This document shows positions 24,501 through 32,200 of a DNA stretch of 48,557 nt, one piece after another. The position numbers and the translations under genes were made by a program. This DNA comes from a virus: positions 1 to 48,557 of the IMG/VR virus record IMGVR_UViG_3300025101_000036, one strand, 5' to 3'. The notes below the pieces were generated by a model, which ran no database searches, had not been told where the DNA came from, and saw only the letters and a list, made by a program, of their open reading frames with translations. How positions within the stretch are numbered: position 1 is the first letter of the stretch; each line of letters begins with the position of its first letter.

Positions 24501-27500
24501 TACTGCGATTACTATTGAATCGGTAACAGCAACTACAATAACCTTAAAGGTATTGAACACTGTTCCTTCTACAAACACTGATCCTCATACATTTGTAAGT
24601 GCTACAGCAGGAGCTGTTAAATCTGGTGGGTATTACACTCATGTATTTGATTCTGCAACATCTAATGGTGCTAAAGCAACAAAATCACTTAAGATTGCTA
24701 CTGAATCGATGGTGTTTACTTGTTCTAAAGATGATTACATGAGCAATCATCCATATCCTCGTCAAGTTGCTGGTGATGGAAATGCTGATCCTGCATATGA
24801 TACTTTCTTACCAATAGTATCCACAACATTAGATACAATTTCAACTAATGTTGGATCTGGTGGTGGTGCTGGTAAAGGTGCTATAGTTACTGCTAAAGTT
24901 GCTAAGAATACTCATATATTTGATTCAGCAACAACTGGTGGAATAACAGCAGACGTTGGTGGTCCATTTACTGCTACTAATGGCGATTATGATCCACAAT
25001 GTGGAATAATGACTATAACTACATCTGCTGCTCATGGATTTACTGCTGCAGTTACTAAGAATACAACAAACGCAGTGTATGATCCAATTGTAGGAATAGT
25101 AACTGTTACGACCAATACAAATCATGGATTTAGTAATGGCGATTATGTCAAGATTGCTGAGAATTCATTAGTATTTAAGTGTGCTAAGGACGGATTTATA
25201 AGTGAGCATAGTTATCCAAGAAAAGGAGATCCTCTTTTCAATAAGTGGGTACAAGTTTCAAATATTACTGCTAAGAAGTTTGAAGTTCAATCATTAGTAA
25301 ATATACCTTCAACAAATACAACTTCTCACAGTTTCTATAGTGCTGCTACTGGAAACATCATGGGTGCGAAGAATACAGTACAGTTTGCTCAAGGGTCTAT
25401 TACATTTACATGTAATAAGGATCGCCATTCTACATTACATCCATATCCTAGAACAACAGATCCAATATACAATGTACCTGTTGGTATTGAGGCAGTTGAA
25501 AGTACTACTAAGTTTAGTATTAATGTTGGTAGATCTCCATATGGAACTGGTGGATCTCTAGAATTTACTATTGAAAATGGTGGATCTGGATATGTTAATC
25601 CTGAAATTGTTATCCCAGAACCAAATTATGAAAATATTCCTGTTAAGGGTGTTTCTAGACTTGGTATTGGAAAAACAACAACTACAGGTGTTAATCTTCT
25701 ACTTAATTTAAAAGTTGGAGCAGCACAAACCTCAGTTGGAATTTCTTCTACATTATTTGAAATATCTGAGTTTGATATAGCAAGACCAGGACATTCATTT
25801 AAAGTTGGGGATAAATTTACTCCAATTGGATTAGTTACTTCTGCTGAAGTAGAGGAACCATTAAAAGACTTTGAATTAGAAGTTATTGAAATATTCAATG
25901 ATTACTTCTCCTCATGGCAATTTGGTGAGATAGACTTTATTGATACTATTAGAGATCTTCAGAATGGAACTAGAAAGAGATTCCCTCTATTCTTTAATGG
26001 ACAATTGCTCAGTTTTGAAAAGGATGAATCCGATCCATTATCTGCTGATATAAACCTAAACGCAGTATTACTAATATTCGTAAATGGAGTATTACAGACA
26101 CCAGGAACTGCATATCAGTTTGAAGGTGGAACTACGTTTACATTTACTGAATCACCAGGTGCTGGTGATAAGGTTGATATATTCTTCTATCTTGGACAAA
26201 GAGGAATTGATGTTGAGTTGATTGATATTCAAGAAACAATCAAACCAGGTGATGATGTTAGAATCTATCGTCATCCAGCATTACCAAATTCTATTAGTCA
26301 AGATAGAGAAAGAGTTGTAAAAGAAATTTTATCATCCGATTTAATTGAAACCGATATCTATACTGGACAAGGAATCAATGAAGATGATGATAAACCACTT
26401 AGTTGGACTAAACAGAAGATTGATAAGGTAATAGCAGGTGAATTGGTAACTAAAGCAAGAGAATCTCTTGAACCTTGTGTATATCCAACCGCAAAGATTA
26501 TTGGTGATGTTAGTACAACATCTGGTGTAGGTATTGGATTACAAGATGGAATATTTGTAGATGATGCTGAATTCTTCTTCTATGAGGAAGGACCACTTCG
26601 CATTCCTAGTTCTGAAAGATATGGTATTACAGTTGATGCTGTTGACGCATTAATGTTACCAGCAAGTGGTGCAGAGAGTCCAGCAGGAGCATCTGTTACT
26701 GCTATGCTTAATGTTGGTGCTGGTTATACCACTATTCCTCAAGAACAGGTTACTTCAATAACTATCACTGATGGTGGTTCAGGATATACTACTGCTCCTA
26801 CTATTAAATTATCGGCTCCACCAATAATTGGAGTTGGTATTGGAACAACTGCTACAGCAACAACGACAATTACAAATGGTTCTGTTACATCAGTAACTAT
26901 TACTAATCCTGGATTATATCAGGGAGGAATTCCAAATGTTATTATTGAAAGTCCTACATATAAACCAGAAAAAATTGAGTTATTTAAGTTTGCTCAAGGA
27001 TTTACTGGAATAATCACTGGTATTTCAACTTCTGCAGGTACAAATAACAATCCTGTTGCTGTTAAATTCTTCTTTAAGACTATTGATGGAAATCAGGCAG
27101 GTGATTTAAGAGTTGGATATCCAATTGCTATTAAAGATACTAAGATTGGTGATGGTGTTACATCCATTGACAGTCATGATACTTCACTCATTGGTATTGG
27201 TACTCAGTTCTTAGATAATATATACAAGGTCCATGCTATTACTACTGCGGATAAGACAGGTGAAATTACCTGTAATATACTAAGTACAACCAATACGGTT
27301 GGTATGGCATCTACTGGACAGTATAACCAAACTGACATTGGTATAACAACTTCTCTAGGAACAATTTCATGGGGAAGATTATATGGAGCAGATACAGTTA
27401 GAGCAGCAAATCCAATTTCAATTGGTGTAACTGGACTAACTATTGATTCTGGATTATCTACATTCCCAGTTCTTCAAAGAAGAAATTATTCTCTCGGATC

Positions 27501-27546
27501 CCTCAAAGGATTGAGGAATACTGGTGCTATTAGATTACAAGTTTGA
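12556..27546 (+). CDS. Giant baseplate/tail structural protein, 4,996 aa, YHYH domain
   Basis: One uninterrupted 15-kb frame between gp6 and gp8, the position of T4 gp7 (1,032 aa), so it probably contains the gp7-like wedge function plus large extensions. Residues about 1-300 are helical and wedge-like (FPLATDFLKQYYISQEY, VGNFIKNARSFYQSKGIQES). From 300 on it is mostly beta and rich in Gly, Ser, Thr, Asn and Val. A YHYH-type domain lies at about 1280-1430 (GWAYDGNPIYGPFAY at 1300; GRFGKTPEFPDG), with YAYF instead of the YHYH motif. At least eleven 'GxGY...P' repeats are scattered through it. Seven FxC...YPR modules occupy about 3515-4335. INGVFQTP-type modules occur near 3325 and again near 4500. 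It likely forms long wedge-attached arms or fibres. No stop or frameshift is seen. Confidence 0.85.
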   Translation: MSIEFDRRVQVNKIIESQLPEFVVADFPLATDFLKQYYISQEYQGGATDLIDNLDRYLKVDNLVPEVITGTTTLPADISASDTTITVASTKGFPSSYGLIKIGDEIISYTGKTDTTFTGCIRGFSGVSGYNVGISSSLLDVNRESLVFNETNALSHNINSVVTNLSVLFLQEFYKKIKRTFLPGLEDETFYPGIDVGNFIKNARSFYQSKGIQESIIILFKLLYGVEAKVLDLEERLVKPSTAEFIRREIVVAEAISGDPYNLVGQTIYKSNDNGTNASVSEVEIITREGKTYYQLSLFVGFDDRDTIQGTFSIQAKTKVLESVSVGSSIISVDSTIGFGNTGSLIAQDQNNVITYTNKSINQFFGCSNILNTIDQGNGIRTSENVYGYENGDISKKCEIRITGVLSKFVAGEDISLVSEREEISIKNVGEVILNTPETTQSYKEVFANSWIYNTSSRYQVSSIQSGQTSFTLLSNIDKSSLKVGDNVSFLRRGTMSVVGGGIIKRIDSSNVVTLDGVSFITGEPNSGAKYDLRRNLNKVKTTDSVTIPGTSIGIGASNSVILSDILNVYVDGKKDGYVASNSLPSRTLKLEQFVSELHYPLSGITLVQDDQVGTASTNATQIDPISGLEYDFSAFKLSTPTKFITGNDVIYQVRDSAGNVGIPFNGLDDGETYYISIAEGSDRKTISLYNSISAVGSASSVTWNDPVGAGGTHVHSFILKNHYQRQLYENRILRKFPLSQDLSVTTKKDVPVNDIGVLIDGVQIRSTIANETMSYGPVSSIDVYNSGTGYDVANPPKLSIEAPLDSDGTTAYAEPIINGTVKEVLVDEQNFDIDKVLSVSLTGGNGKDCLLEPITGPRFREIQFDSRDIFFSGGLDIQEETITFKSDHNLVDGQKVFYNSNGQDSVGITKFKEVSNVVTEFLVNGAPYFIKVINPKRIFLFKTEADAMFGVTGINTIGFSTATSAAGFHKFRTESKNTLRKIKVLNSGYDFQYRKLPVNPSGISTAFDSVNFNNHGFRDGDLVEYSTMVGIGSTQPKAIQGLDTTHSYKVIKLNDNSFRLADAGIGGTSTVNYERGNYVGLNSTGTGYQVFKYPDIKIDAKVSFASSVTGSFTFTPIVTGEITGAYLYDQGSKYGSKISGHYFNPQVTIQNGRTAEVKPIIEGGKIVDAFVVNKGKEYFSLPELSVVGSGTTGSGVQLKPIINELGQLDDIVVINPGIGYSTNTSIFVESRGKNGLLNAKIRKLSIDNYQWQGIDHLENLNNDLLQYSIHAYDQDIAESFNDIGGVTNAGVGTHSALIGWAYDGNPIYGPFAYKDPNDINSGIKRMESSFVNNTSYPDRPSIGEYPSKFFIEDNVYDGSGDLDIHNGRFGKTPEFPDGVYAYFATRDANDNPVYPYFVGPTYRLPYIDENTTLDQSFDFNNSNLSRNTLPYKVNEEFADNDFIIESNEAIKQKSIVESVTRGVVDTFQILDGGDGYKVGDFTVFDDDGTNGVGARGQVDEIVGIGVSSINTELTSFDKAVFVWESADTVTAHHLPNIELNDQDTVLVSGLSTANYKLNNSFSVGVSTDVIGLAKTMSLNNNSAGITEDIYVNYIPNTVSIGGSLRVGDEVLKVLNLYKVGSIIRVFRPSSGIAHTLGSQIDVLNTKISIPVKTTPFNSDLNLIEHFNGTLSVGIGTTSGSVIDYAIGESTKSINVPPQSIYLPSHSFKGGEKVTFTKRPAKSSFLVGRTVDAVNQFYIPDQTTSTTDLYIVDKGTDYIGLATNVGAANTEGGLFFFGNGDDDYQYQLETNFTQLTGNIDRIVSTVTTKIGAANTTTHGLQNGDRISLNVVPNTTVGLGTTSPLVLDYNEQYQKLLINTVGFESPDVDIVNNSITITDHGYKTGDKVFYDSTEVATGLTTGCYYIHVLDSNKFNLSETYTDTFLTPPLFVNITGIGGNYHKLSLVNPKIDVVKNSKLTFGVGSTNLAGYNLKFFYDHEFKNEFVTAGDLNEFNVSGIGTIGVGTFLSSPVVGAAVSIGFSTAVPAILYYALEKGGYISTSDKDVVNYSQIVFTDSKYSGEYNIFDSTTETFKFSPRSIPEVLKYEEDQCDKLEYSSKSGNVEGPIKNIRLISEGSSYKKVPKFLSVNSVSGSNANIVAISTSIGRINDLRIVDVGYEYSSDRTLRPEAFISPVVRIDDLDFIDSVSVVDTGTDYLNAPDLVLINPQTGEVVDDTSLEALVPNQGIAEVSVIAPIKGLESITHRVIAINNSNGIGINSMTIINNTIARCVMETPINGYTQAPFATDDEIFVEGIQLFGESGIGTQTSSNTGISTDGDGWNSSNHGYQFFKVKSYISANPDILEFDLAGITTNPGIAKTYQSGYANVINRNKYPVFAPVQGRSKFSTNEPLLVKESQTNTFQSKDLKAIDIREDFIKTSGLHVLKIGDRIAGEFSGVTATVTGIVANSAKFDVDFSNRREIGWNDNTGVLNEDFQVTPNNDYYQNLSYSVRSSKAWDDFVDPLNRVIHPAGLKNFADTLVETNVDVRVGLGSTEPASAVVILDVFGERRVDTINDFDLVIDYDARDNKSKFIDFKNRKLTDFTKCKTNRVLIHDDISDKFSSKGSQDGFTEIEEISSRFSKYTIQVIDADTFDVQINDIVTLTSTSDAFLLERTSDYTNQVLGSFDTKVDRFNRKTLEFSPIEKFEKDFDIKVIKTSFNTDTISDGINEIGSVDLVGKNVAVSAAQTAMSGNNVIVTGTTTTNILQFPDTDFNGFFANVLVRDDASGEMDYNEVIVNFDGTDTYISESYADVLGVTYSSSSNSKVGILTARYDSGTIFFDCINDRSSKLVLSANVVGLGTTTAGIGTFRYQVPGQPDGSERTARFESNYVTTNNGTSATITTIDRLVDSTIKALVRVSCGQTSAIHQALLIQDQNDDAISIQYPHVSIDDISGIGTFGTVTDITNQKVRLEFYPDSKYNSGLVEIQAFTEIFQTINDFENEPSPLQFGPVSSEVIVSSYDGINGTRGNRINFDIKHEGTPVYFKKFNPANTSQVINSTGAGTTFSIPSHFFNTNEVLSYKADSTFIGVSPVSVGIAQTADNEGNLVTIMPPTVFVKALTPDSFQLFTKKEYIADGKPIEVTNVGSGNAHKFEMSNKLSKTVIGLDGIIQQPITYTSIKHTLSNDIGIGLSQFSLSGISSVQPRDVLKIDDEYMKVVEVGFATETGATINSFNGTIPEVKVIRGSLGVSAGVHTATTSVQVHRGSFNIVDSTLWFLDPPKGNTRTRRDATNLPYVKAEFSGRTFLRTNYDTNMVFDDISDSFTGIGRTYSLTVGGANTSTGVGVGNGILFINGVFQTPLTLNNLGNNYEIEADTVSGVSSVTFTGISSENGQLIQSEFDINQNQVPRGGLIVSMGSTTGVGYAPLVGARVYPKMTNSAISSIVGMGMSVGPIGSGIETANYDNNTGIITVTTNKVHGFGLGSPDTVKLEDFEFICPTNAVGTPVTGTTYDPATGDMVITIAGHGLSNGDAVKLEKESITFSCGYGGATGAAAEKAYPRETDPAYDRYMYVSDVTTDTFKVNVLFGVTPTNTDAHTFVSATTNAVRTIGGGGYVGVTTTIFQDHERPLQLVGIVSERSFEVNVGITSIPHVYVKGGSVWRYENELTFGSGYREPVSIGVTDIAYIHNFVSADTDSVTAYTGSFMGQNLTPIDADYDSVTGAFLMTVPDHGIPGPVDLTVNSAEYDANVGILTASAGTKFDVSDATYDPTTGIMVLTIGTHTLTTNDKLKIEANSLTFSCGFGGATGSAAQKTYPRATGTGVNSGTPDPGYNTFLDITAVDTIAGTVAVKVLSTTPSTNVDPHTFVSATAGAVFAPRVFTNNEQVYFEQNSITFKCAMDNNSTTHTYPRESDPSNGKWLLVSNATSTEFEVNVGTSPLVSHTPVSGTTYDPNTGLMTLEIGAHSLTAGTSVKLEEESITFSCGYNGATGAAAQKAYPRSNGNDPYYNTAITIESVTATTITLKVLNTVPSTNTDPHTFVSATAGAVKSGGYYTHVFDSATSNGAKATKSLKIATESMVFTCSKDDYMSNHPYPRQVAGDGNADPAYDTFLPIVSTTLDTISTNVGSGGGAGKGAIVTAKVAKNTHIFDSATTGGITADVGGPFTATNGDYDPQCGIMTITTSAAHGFTAAVTKNTTNAVYDPIVGIVTVTTNTNHGFSNGDYVKIAENSLVFKCAKDGFISEHSYPRKGDPLFNKWVQVSNITAKKFEVQSLVNIPSTNTTSHSFYSAATGNIMGAKNTVQFAQGSITFTCNKDRHSTLHPYPRTTDPIYNVPVGIEAVESTTKFSINVGRSPYGTGGSLEFTIENGGSGYVNPEIVIPEPNYENIPVKGVSRLGIGKTTTTGVNLLLNLKVGAAQTSVGISSTLFEISEFDIARPGHSFKVGDKFTPIGLVTSAEVEEPLKDFELEVIEIFNDYFSSWQFGEIDFIDTIRDLQNGTRKRFPLFFNGQLLSFEKDESDPLSADINLNAVLLIFVNGVLQTPGTAYQFEGGTTFTFTESPGAGDKVDIFFYLGQRGIDVELIDIQETIKPGDDVRIYRHPALPNSISQDRERVVKEILSSDLIETDIYTGQGINEDDDKPLSWTKQKIDKVIAGELVTKARESLEPCVYPTAKIIGDVSTTSGVGIGLQDGIFVDDAEFFFYEEGPLRIPSSERYGITVDAVDALMLPASGAESPAGASVTAMLNVGAGYTTIPQEQVTSITITDGGSGYTTAPTIKLSAPPIIGVGIGTTATATTTITNGSVTSVTITNPGLYQGGIPNVIIESPTYKPEKIELFKFAQGFTGIITGISTSAGTNNNPVAVKFFFKTIDGNQAGDLRVGYPIAIKDTKIGDGVTSIDSHDTSLIGIGTQFLDNIYKVHAITTADKTGEITCNILSTTNTVGMASTGQYNQTDIGITTSLGTISWGRLYGADTVRAANPISIGVTGLTIDSGLSTFPVLQRRNYSLGSLKGLRNTGAIRLQV
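23092..25560 (+). repeat. Seven tandem FxC...YPR modules inside the giant gene
   Basis: Each module starts with an (I/L)TF(S/K/T)C-type strand, has YPR 12-20 residues later, often a D-P-x-Y/F segment, and then a strand ending near HTFVSAT. Two modules are alike at DNA level: 27 identical bases at 23092-23118 and 24406-24432, and the CCTTCTACAAAC...CATACATTTG segments near 24045 and 24564. This points to recent duplication. The modules correspond to residues about 3515-4335. Confidence 0.8.
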
Positions 27547-27553
27547 TTATGTC

Positions 27554-27561
27554 TATAAATA
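27554..27561 (+). promoter_or_regulatory. T4 late promoter TATAAATA
   Basis: An exact TATAAATA eight bases after the giant gene stop and 30 bases before the gp8 ATG. It re-initiates late transcription after the 15-kb gene. Confidence 0.8.
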
Positions 27562-27590
27562 AAGAAAAAAAGTGTAATTAAGACAAGATA

Positions 27591-29210
27591 ATGCCAGCAA
27601 TTGTCACCGACCAATTTAGGATATTAAATGCTAGTAATTTCGTAGATTCTATTGATAATAATAATTACTACGTTTTTATTGGTTTGCCTAACCCAACACA
27701 ATTAACAGAATCAACTGTTGTTGGTTATGGTAGATCCGCAAATTGGAATACCAATCCACCACAACCACTTGATAGTTTCTCTACTAACGCTCATGCAGGA
27801 GATACTATGATGTTTGGTAAGAAGATTACTTCTGCTAATATTCGTAGGGTTATAAAGAGAGTTGATTGGACAGCAGGTACTAGATATGAAATATACAGAG
27901 ATGATTATGCTAGTGATAACCGAAGTCCTCTGAAAAGTGCTGGTAGATTATATGATGCTCAGTATTATGTAATGAATGCTGATTTTAAAGTTTATATTTG
28001 TATTGATAATGGTTCTAATGGAGATAATGAAAAGGGAAATGTTTCTCAGGACGAACCAACATTTACTGATTTAGAACCATCAAAGGCTGGTGGATCTGGT
28101 GATGGATATGTTTGGAAATACTTATATACAGTTTCTCCTAGTGATATTATAAAGTTTGATTCTACAGAATATATTACTGTCCCAAACAATTGGGCAACAA
28201 GCACTGATCCTCAAATAAGAGCAGTCAGGGAGAATGGTGATTCTTCTATTAATAACAACCAAATTAAGCATGTATACATCGATAATGGTGGTTCTTCATA
28301 CCAAACATTAACAGGTCAAGAGGTTGATATTGTAGGAGATGGTACAGGAGCAAAGGCAAGAGTAAGTGTTAATCAGGGTGTTATATCTGATGTAACAGTT
28401 AGTGCTGGTGGACAAGGGTATAGTTATGGATTAGTTGATTTACAAGCAATCAACAATACATCTTCTGGTACTTCTGCAAAGTTAGTTCCTATAGTTCCTC
28501 CAAGTAAAGGTCATGGATATGACATTTACACAGAACTGGGTACAGATAAAGTTTTAATTTATGCTAGATTTGATGATTCATCTAAAGATTTCCCAACAGA
28601 CACTAAATTTTCTGTAGTTGGTATAGTAAAAAATCCAACTGTTGGTGGTAGTGGTGGTACAGTTTCTACTGGATTTACTGGAAGTCAGTTTTCATCATTA
28701 AACGCAATGTTATTTCATGATGAACCAAATAGTAATGATGTTACTAAGAAGGTTCAGGGAAATCCTGAAGTTGGTGAAATTATTGAACAGCAATTAATTC
28801 TTGCTAATGGTGATACCAGAGTTGCGAGAGCATATGTTGCTTCTTTTGATACTGAAACTAAAGTTTTAAAATACTTTACTGACAGATCATTAAACTACAA
28901 AGGTAGTAGAGATCAAACTGATTATATTGGTATCTCAACTGAAGGTCGCTTTTTTGATTTTTCATCTACTGGACCTGTAGTTGAAGGTAAGTCCTCTGGA
29001 TTTAAAGGTTATATAAACAGTGATTATACTGGAATTACCACAAATCCAACTGGATCTAAGCAAATTAATTTGAATACCTCCTTCACAAGTGGGTTATCCA
29101 AACCAGAGATAAATAAAGGATCAGGGGATTTGGTTTATATTGACCATAGACCTTTGATTGCTCGAAATACTCGACAAAAAGAAGACGTTAAAATCATCCT
29201 GGAATTCTAA
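27591..29210 (+). CDS. gp8: Baseplate wedge subunit gp8
   Basis: A 539-residue protein (T4 gp8 is 334). The match to T4 gp8 is seen in the N-terminus (IVTDQFRI...NNYYVFIGLPNP), GDGYVWKYLYTVSP with EYITVPNNW in the middle, and a C-terminus GDLVYIDHRPLIAR...EDVKIILEF, parallel to the T4 ending GEMIYMENRPPI...EEINILFTF. gp8 sits on the outside of the wedge. The extra length includes two 'GxGY/GxSY' beta repeats (about residues 230-290), also found in the giant protein and gp14. Late promoter 30 bases upstream. Confidence 0.9.
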   Translation: MPAIVTDQFRILNASNFVDSIDNNNYYVFIGLPNPTQLTESTVVGYGRSANWNTNPPQPLDSFSTNAHAGDTMMFGKKITSANIRRVIKRVDWTAGTRYEIYRDDYASDNRSPLKSAGRLYDAQYYVMNADFKVYICIDNGSNGDNEKGNVSQDEPTFTDLEPSKAGGSGDGYVWKYLYTVSPSDIIKFDSTEYITVPNNWATSTDPQIRAVRENGDSSINNNQIKHVYIDNGGSSYQTLTGQEVDIVGDGTGAKARVSVNQGVISDVTVSAGGQGYSYGLVDLQAINNTSSGTSAKLVPIVPPSKGHGYDIYTELGTDKVLIYARFDDSSKDFPTDTKFSVVGIVKNPTVGGSGGTVSTGFTGSQFSSLNAMLFHDEPNSNDVTKKVQGNPEVGEIIEQQLILANGDTRVARAYVASFDTETKVLKYFTDRSLNYKGSRDQTDYIGISTEGRFFDFSSTGPVVEGKSSGFKGYINSDYTGITTNPTGSKQINLNTSFTSGLSKPEINKGSGDLVYIDHRPLIARNTRQKEDVKIILEF

Positions 29211-29216
29211 AGTAAA

Positions 29217-32200
29217 ATGCCACAAAAGACTAATTTAAATATAAGTCCTTATTACGATGATTTTGATAAGGCGAAGAACTATTATAAGGTCTTGTTTAAA
29301 CCTGGATATCCAGTTCAAGCAAGAGAATTAACAGGACTCCAATCAATATTACAGAATCAGATAGAATCTTTCGGTAATCATATATTCAGAGAAGGATCTA
29401 TGGTTATACCTGGATCTGTCACATATGATAGTACATATTTTTCATGTAAGGTAAATGATGATCATTTAGGTATAGATGTTAGTATATACCTTGATTCATT
29501 AATAGCTAATGGTGGAACAAAGGTAAGAGGTCAAAACTCTCAAATTGTTGGTAAAATTGTTAATTATGTTTTACCACCAGCAGAAGGTGTTGATGATATT
29601 ACAATATTTGTAAAGTATACAGAGTCTGATAGTGTTGGTTCAAGTGAACATTTTCCAAATGGAGAAATATTAGTTCTTGATGAGAATGTTACTTATGGAA
29701 ATACAACATTAAATTCTGGTGATACTATACTAACATTGGTTAGTGAAAATGCTACAGAAACTGGATCTGCAGTTGGTGTTGATAATGGTGTATATTTTAT
29801 AAGAGGTACTTTTGTCGATGTAACAAAATCTCTAATAGTATTAGAACCATATACAAACAAACCATCATATAGAGTTGGATTTGAAATTATTGAAGAAACT
29901 GTATCTTCTAATGATGATTCTACTTTAAATGATAATGCAAAAGGTTTTACTAATTTTGCTGCTCCAGGTGCAGATAGGTTTAAAATTAGTGTTAAATTAG
30001 CGAAAAAAGCACTTGATGACTTTGATGATACTAATTTTGTAGAATTAGTTAAAGTAAAAAAAGGTCAAGTCAAGAAAATACAGAATAGTACTCTTTATTC
30101 TGAGATAAGAAAATATCTTGCTAAGAGAACATATGATGAATCTGGTAACTATGCTATAAAACCATTTACCGTTAATGTTCAAAATTCATTGAATGATGAA
30201 ATAGGATCTAATGGTTTATTTGTAGAGGGTGAGAAAACAGATGAACTTAATACACCTAACGAGGATTTAGCATGTATAAAGTTATCTTCAGGTACAGCAT
30301 ATGTTAGAGGATTTGATGTTCCTTTAACTGGAACTACTGTTTTAGATGTAGAAAAACCAAGAGATACTAAGTCCATAAAATCTTCTTCAATATCTTTCAA
30401 GATGGGAAGCCTTTTAAGGATTAATAATCCACATGGAACTCCTCTTGTAAACCTTGGAAACTCATCAACTGGTAGTAAACTTGCTAATAACGTAGATCTT
30501 TTCAGTCAAAGAAAGGGAACTGGTGTTCCAACTGCTGGTGCTGGAACTAAAGTTGGTGAAGCTCGTGTTTATTCTTTTTCTCCTTCAGATGATACTTATA
30601 AGGATGCAACTACTGAATGGGATCTATACATGTATGATCTCCAAACATATACAGCATTAGAAATTGGCAATGGTGCTGGTGGATTAACTTATCAGCAAAA
30701 TACTTTAGCTCCAGTTGGATCTAAAGTTAGAGGGATGAGTAGTGGTGCTGAAGCATATGTTGCCGATCATCCAACTGCAGGTACTATAAATGTTTCTCAA
30801 ACAACTGGAAGTTTTGTTGCTGGTGAAAAGTTAGTATTTAATGAAAGAATAAGTAATGTTGGATTAGATACATGTACAGCTTCAGTATCTGCTGTAACGC
30901 AATATACTATTGATGATATAAAATCTGTTTTCCAATCAACATCCGTTGGATCTCTTCAAAAAGATTTTACTGCAGATGCTGTTCTATATGATAAAATTCT
31001 TCCTAATTTCTCAACAACAGATCAGTTAAATGTTGCTACTGATGGAAGTAATGTTACTACTGCAACCTGCCCACAAAGAAGATTTTCTGGTGTTAATGGG
31101 GTAAAAGTAGATAGTATACTTGGATATTCAAATAGCACTTCAACTGATCCAGTTTATAACGTAGTTTCTGCTATTAGTGGTGATGGTGGTACTGTTACTC
31201 TTACAGCAGCACCTGCTGATGTTACTGGTATTTGTGATAAAGATGTACCAGGAACTAGCACAACAGTTAGTTCAACATTTACAGTTAAAGTTCCTAAAAT
31301 AGTTAATTTTAATAGATCTGGACTTTATAGTAGATTACCTAAGAAAAATATTTCTACTGTAGATTTATCAGATTCTAATTTGATAGTATCGAGACAGGTT
31401 TCTGGTAAGTCATTGGAGTCAAGTGGTACTTATAGTGGAAATCTAGTAGTTCAAGCTAGTCAGGTATTTGAAAATTCTGGGGCAGATGGTGCTTTAGGAA
31501 TTACAACTGCTTTCTTTGAACCATTTGATGCTGAAAGATATTCAATTCACTATAATGATGGTACTATTGAAAAATTAACATCAGACAGAGTAGAAATTTT
31601 ATCTGGTGGTTCTGCAATAAGATTTAATGTACAAAGACCTGGAGAATGGGATACTGCCAATCCATCAAACCAAGGAGATTTGGATAGTAATATAACAGTT
31701 AATGTTACTATGAAGAAGTTGGGACTCAGTAGTAAAGGTAAAACTTATAATAGAAGTGCTCAACTAGAGGTAACAAGTTCAGTAGGACTTTCTACATTTA
31801 TTACACAAAGTAATGCTTATGGTTTACGTGTTGAAGATAAAGAAATATCATTAAATGTTCCTGATGCTGTTAAGGTTCATGCTGTATTAGAATCAACTGA
31901 TAATTCTAAACCAACTCTTGATACTTTAGAATTTGTATCTGGATTAGATCTTAATACAAATACTTTTGTTGGTGAACAGATCTTAGGGGTAGATAGTAGA
32001 GCTATTGGTCAAGTTGTAAACAGACCTAATGTTGGAAATAAAATTGAATTTGTATATTTAAATGGAAATAGATTTATTCGTGGAGAATCTGTAACTTTTA
32101 AAGAATCTCAAATTACTGCAAATATACAGAAGTCAATAGAAGGTAATTATATTGATAGAACATCTAATTATACATTAGATAAGGGTCATAGAAAGCAATT

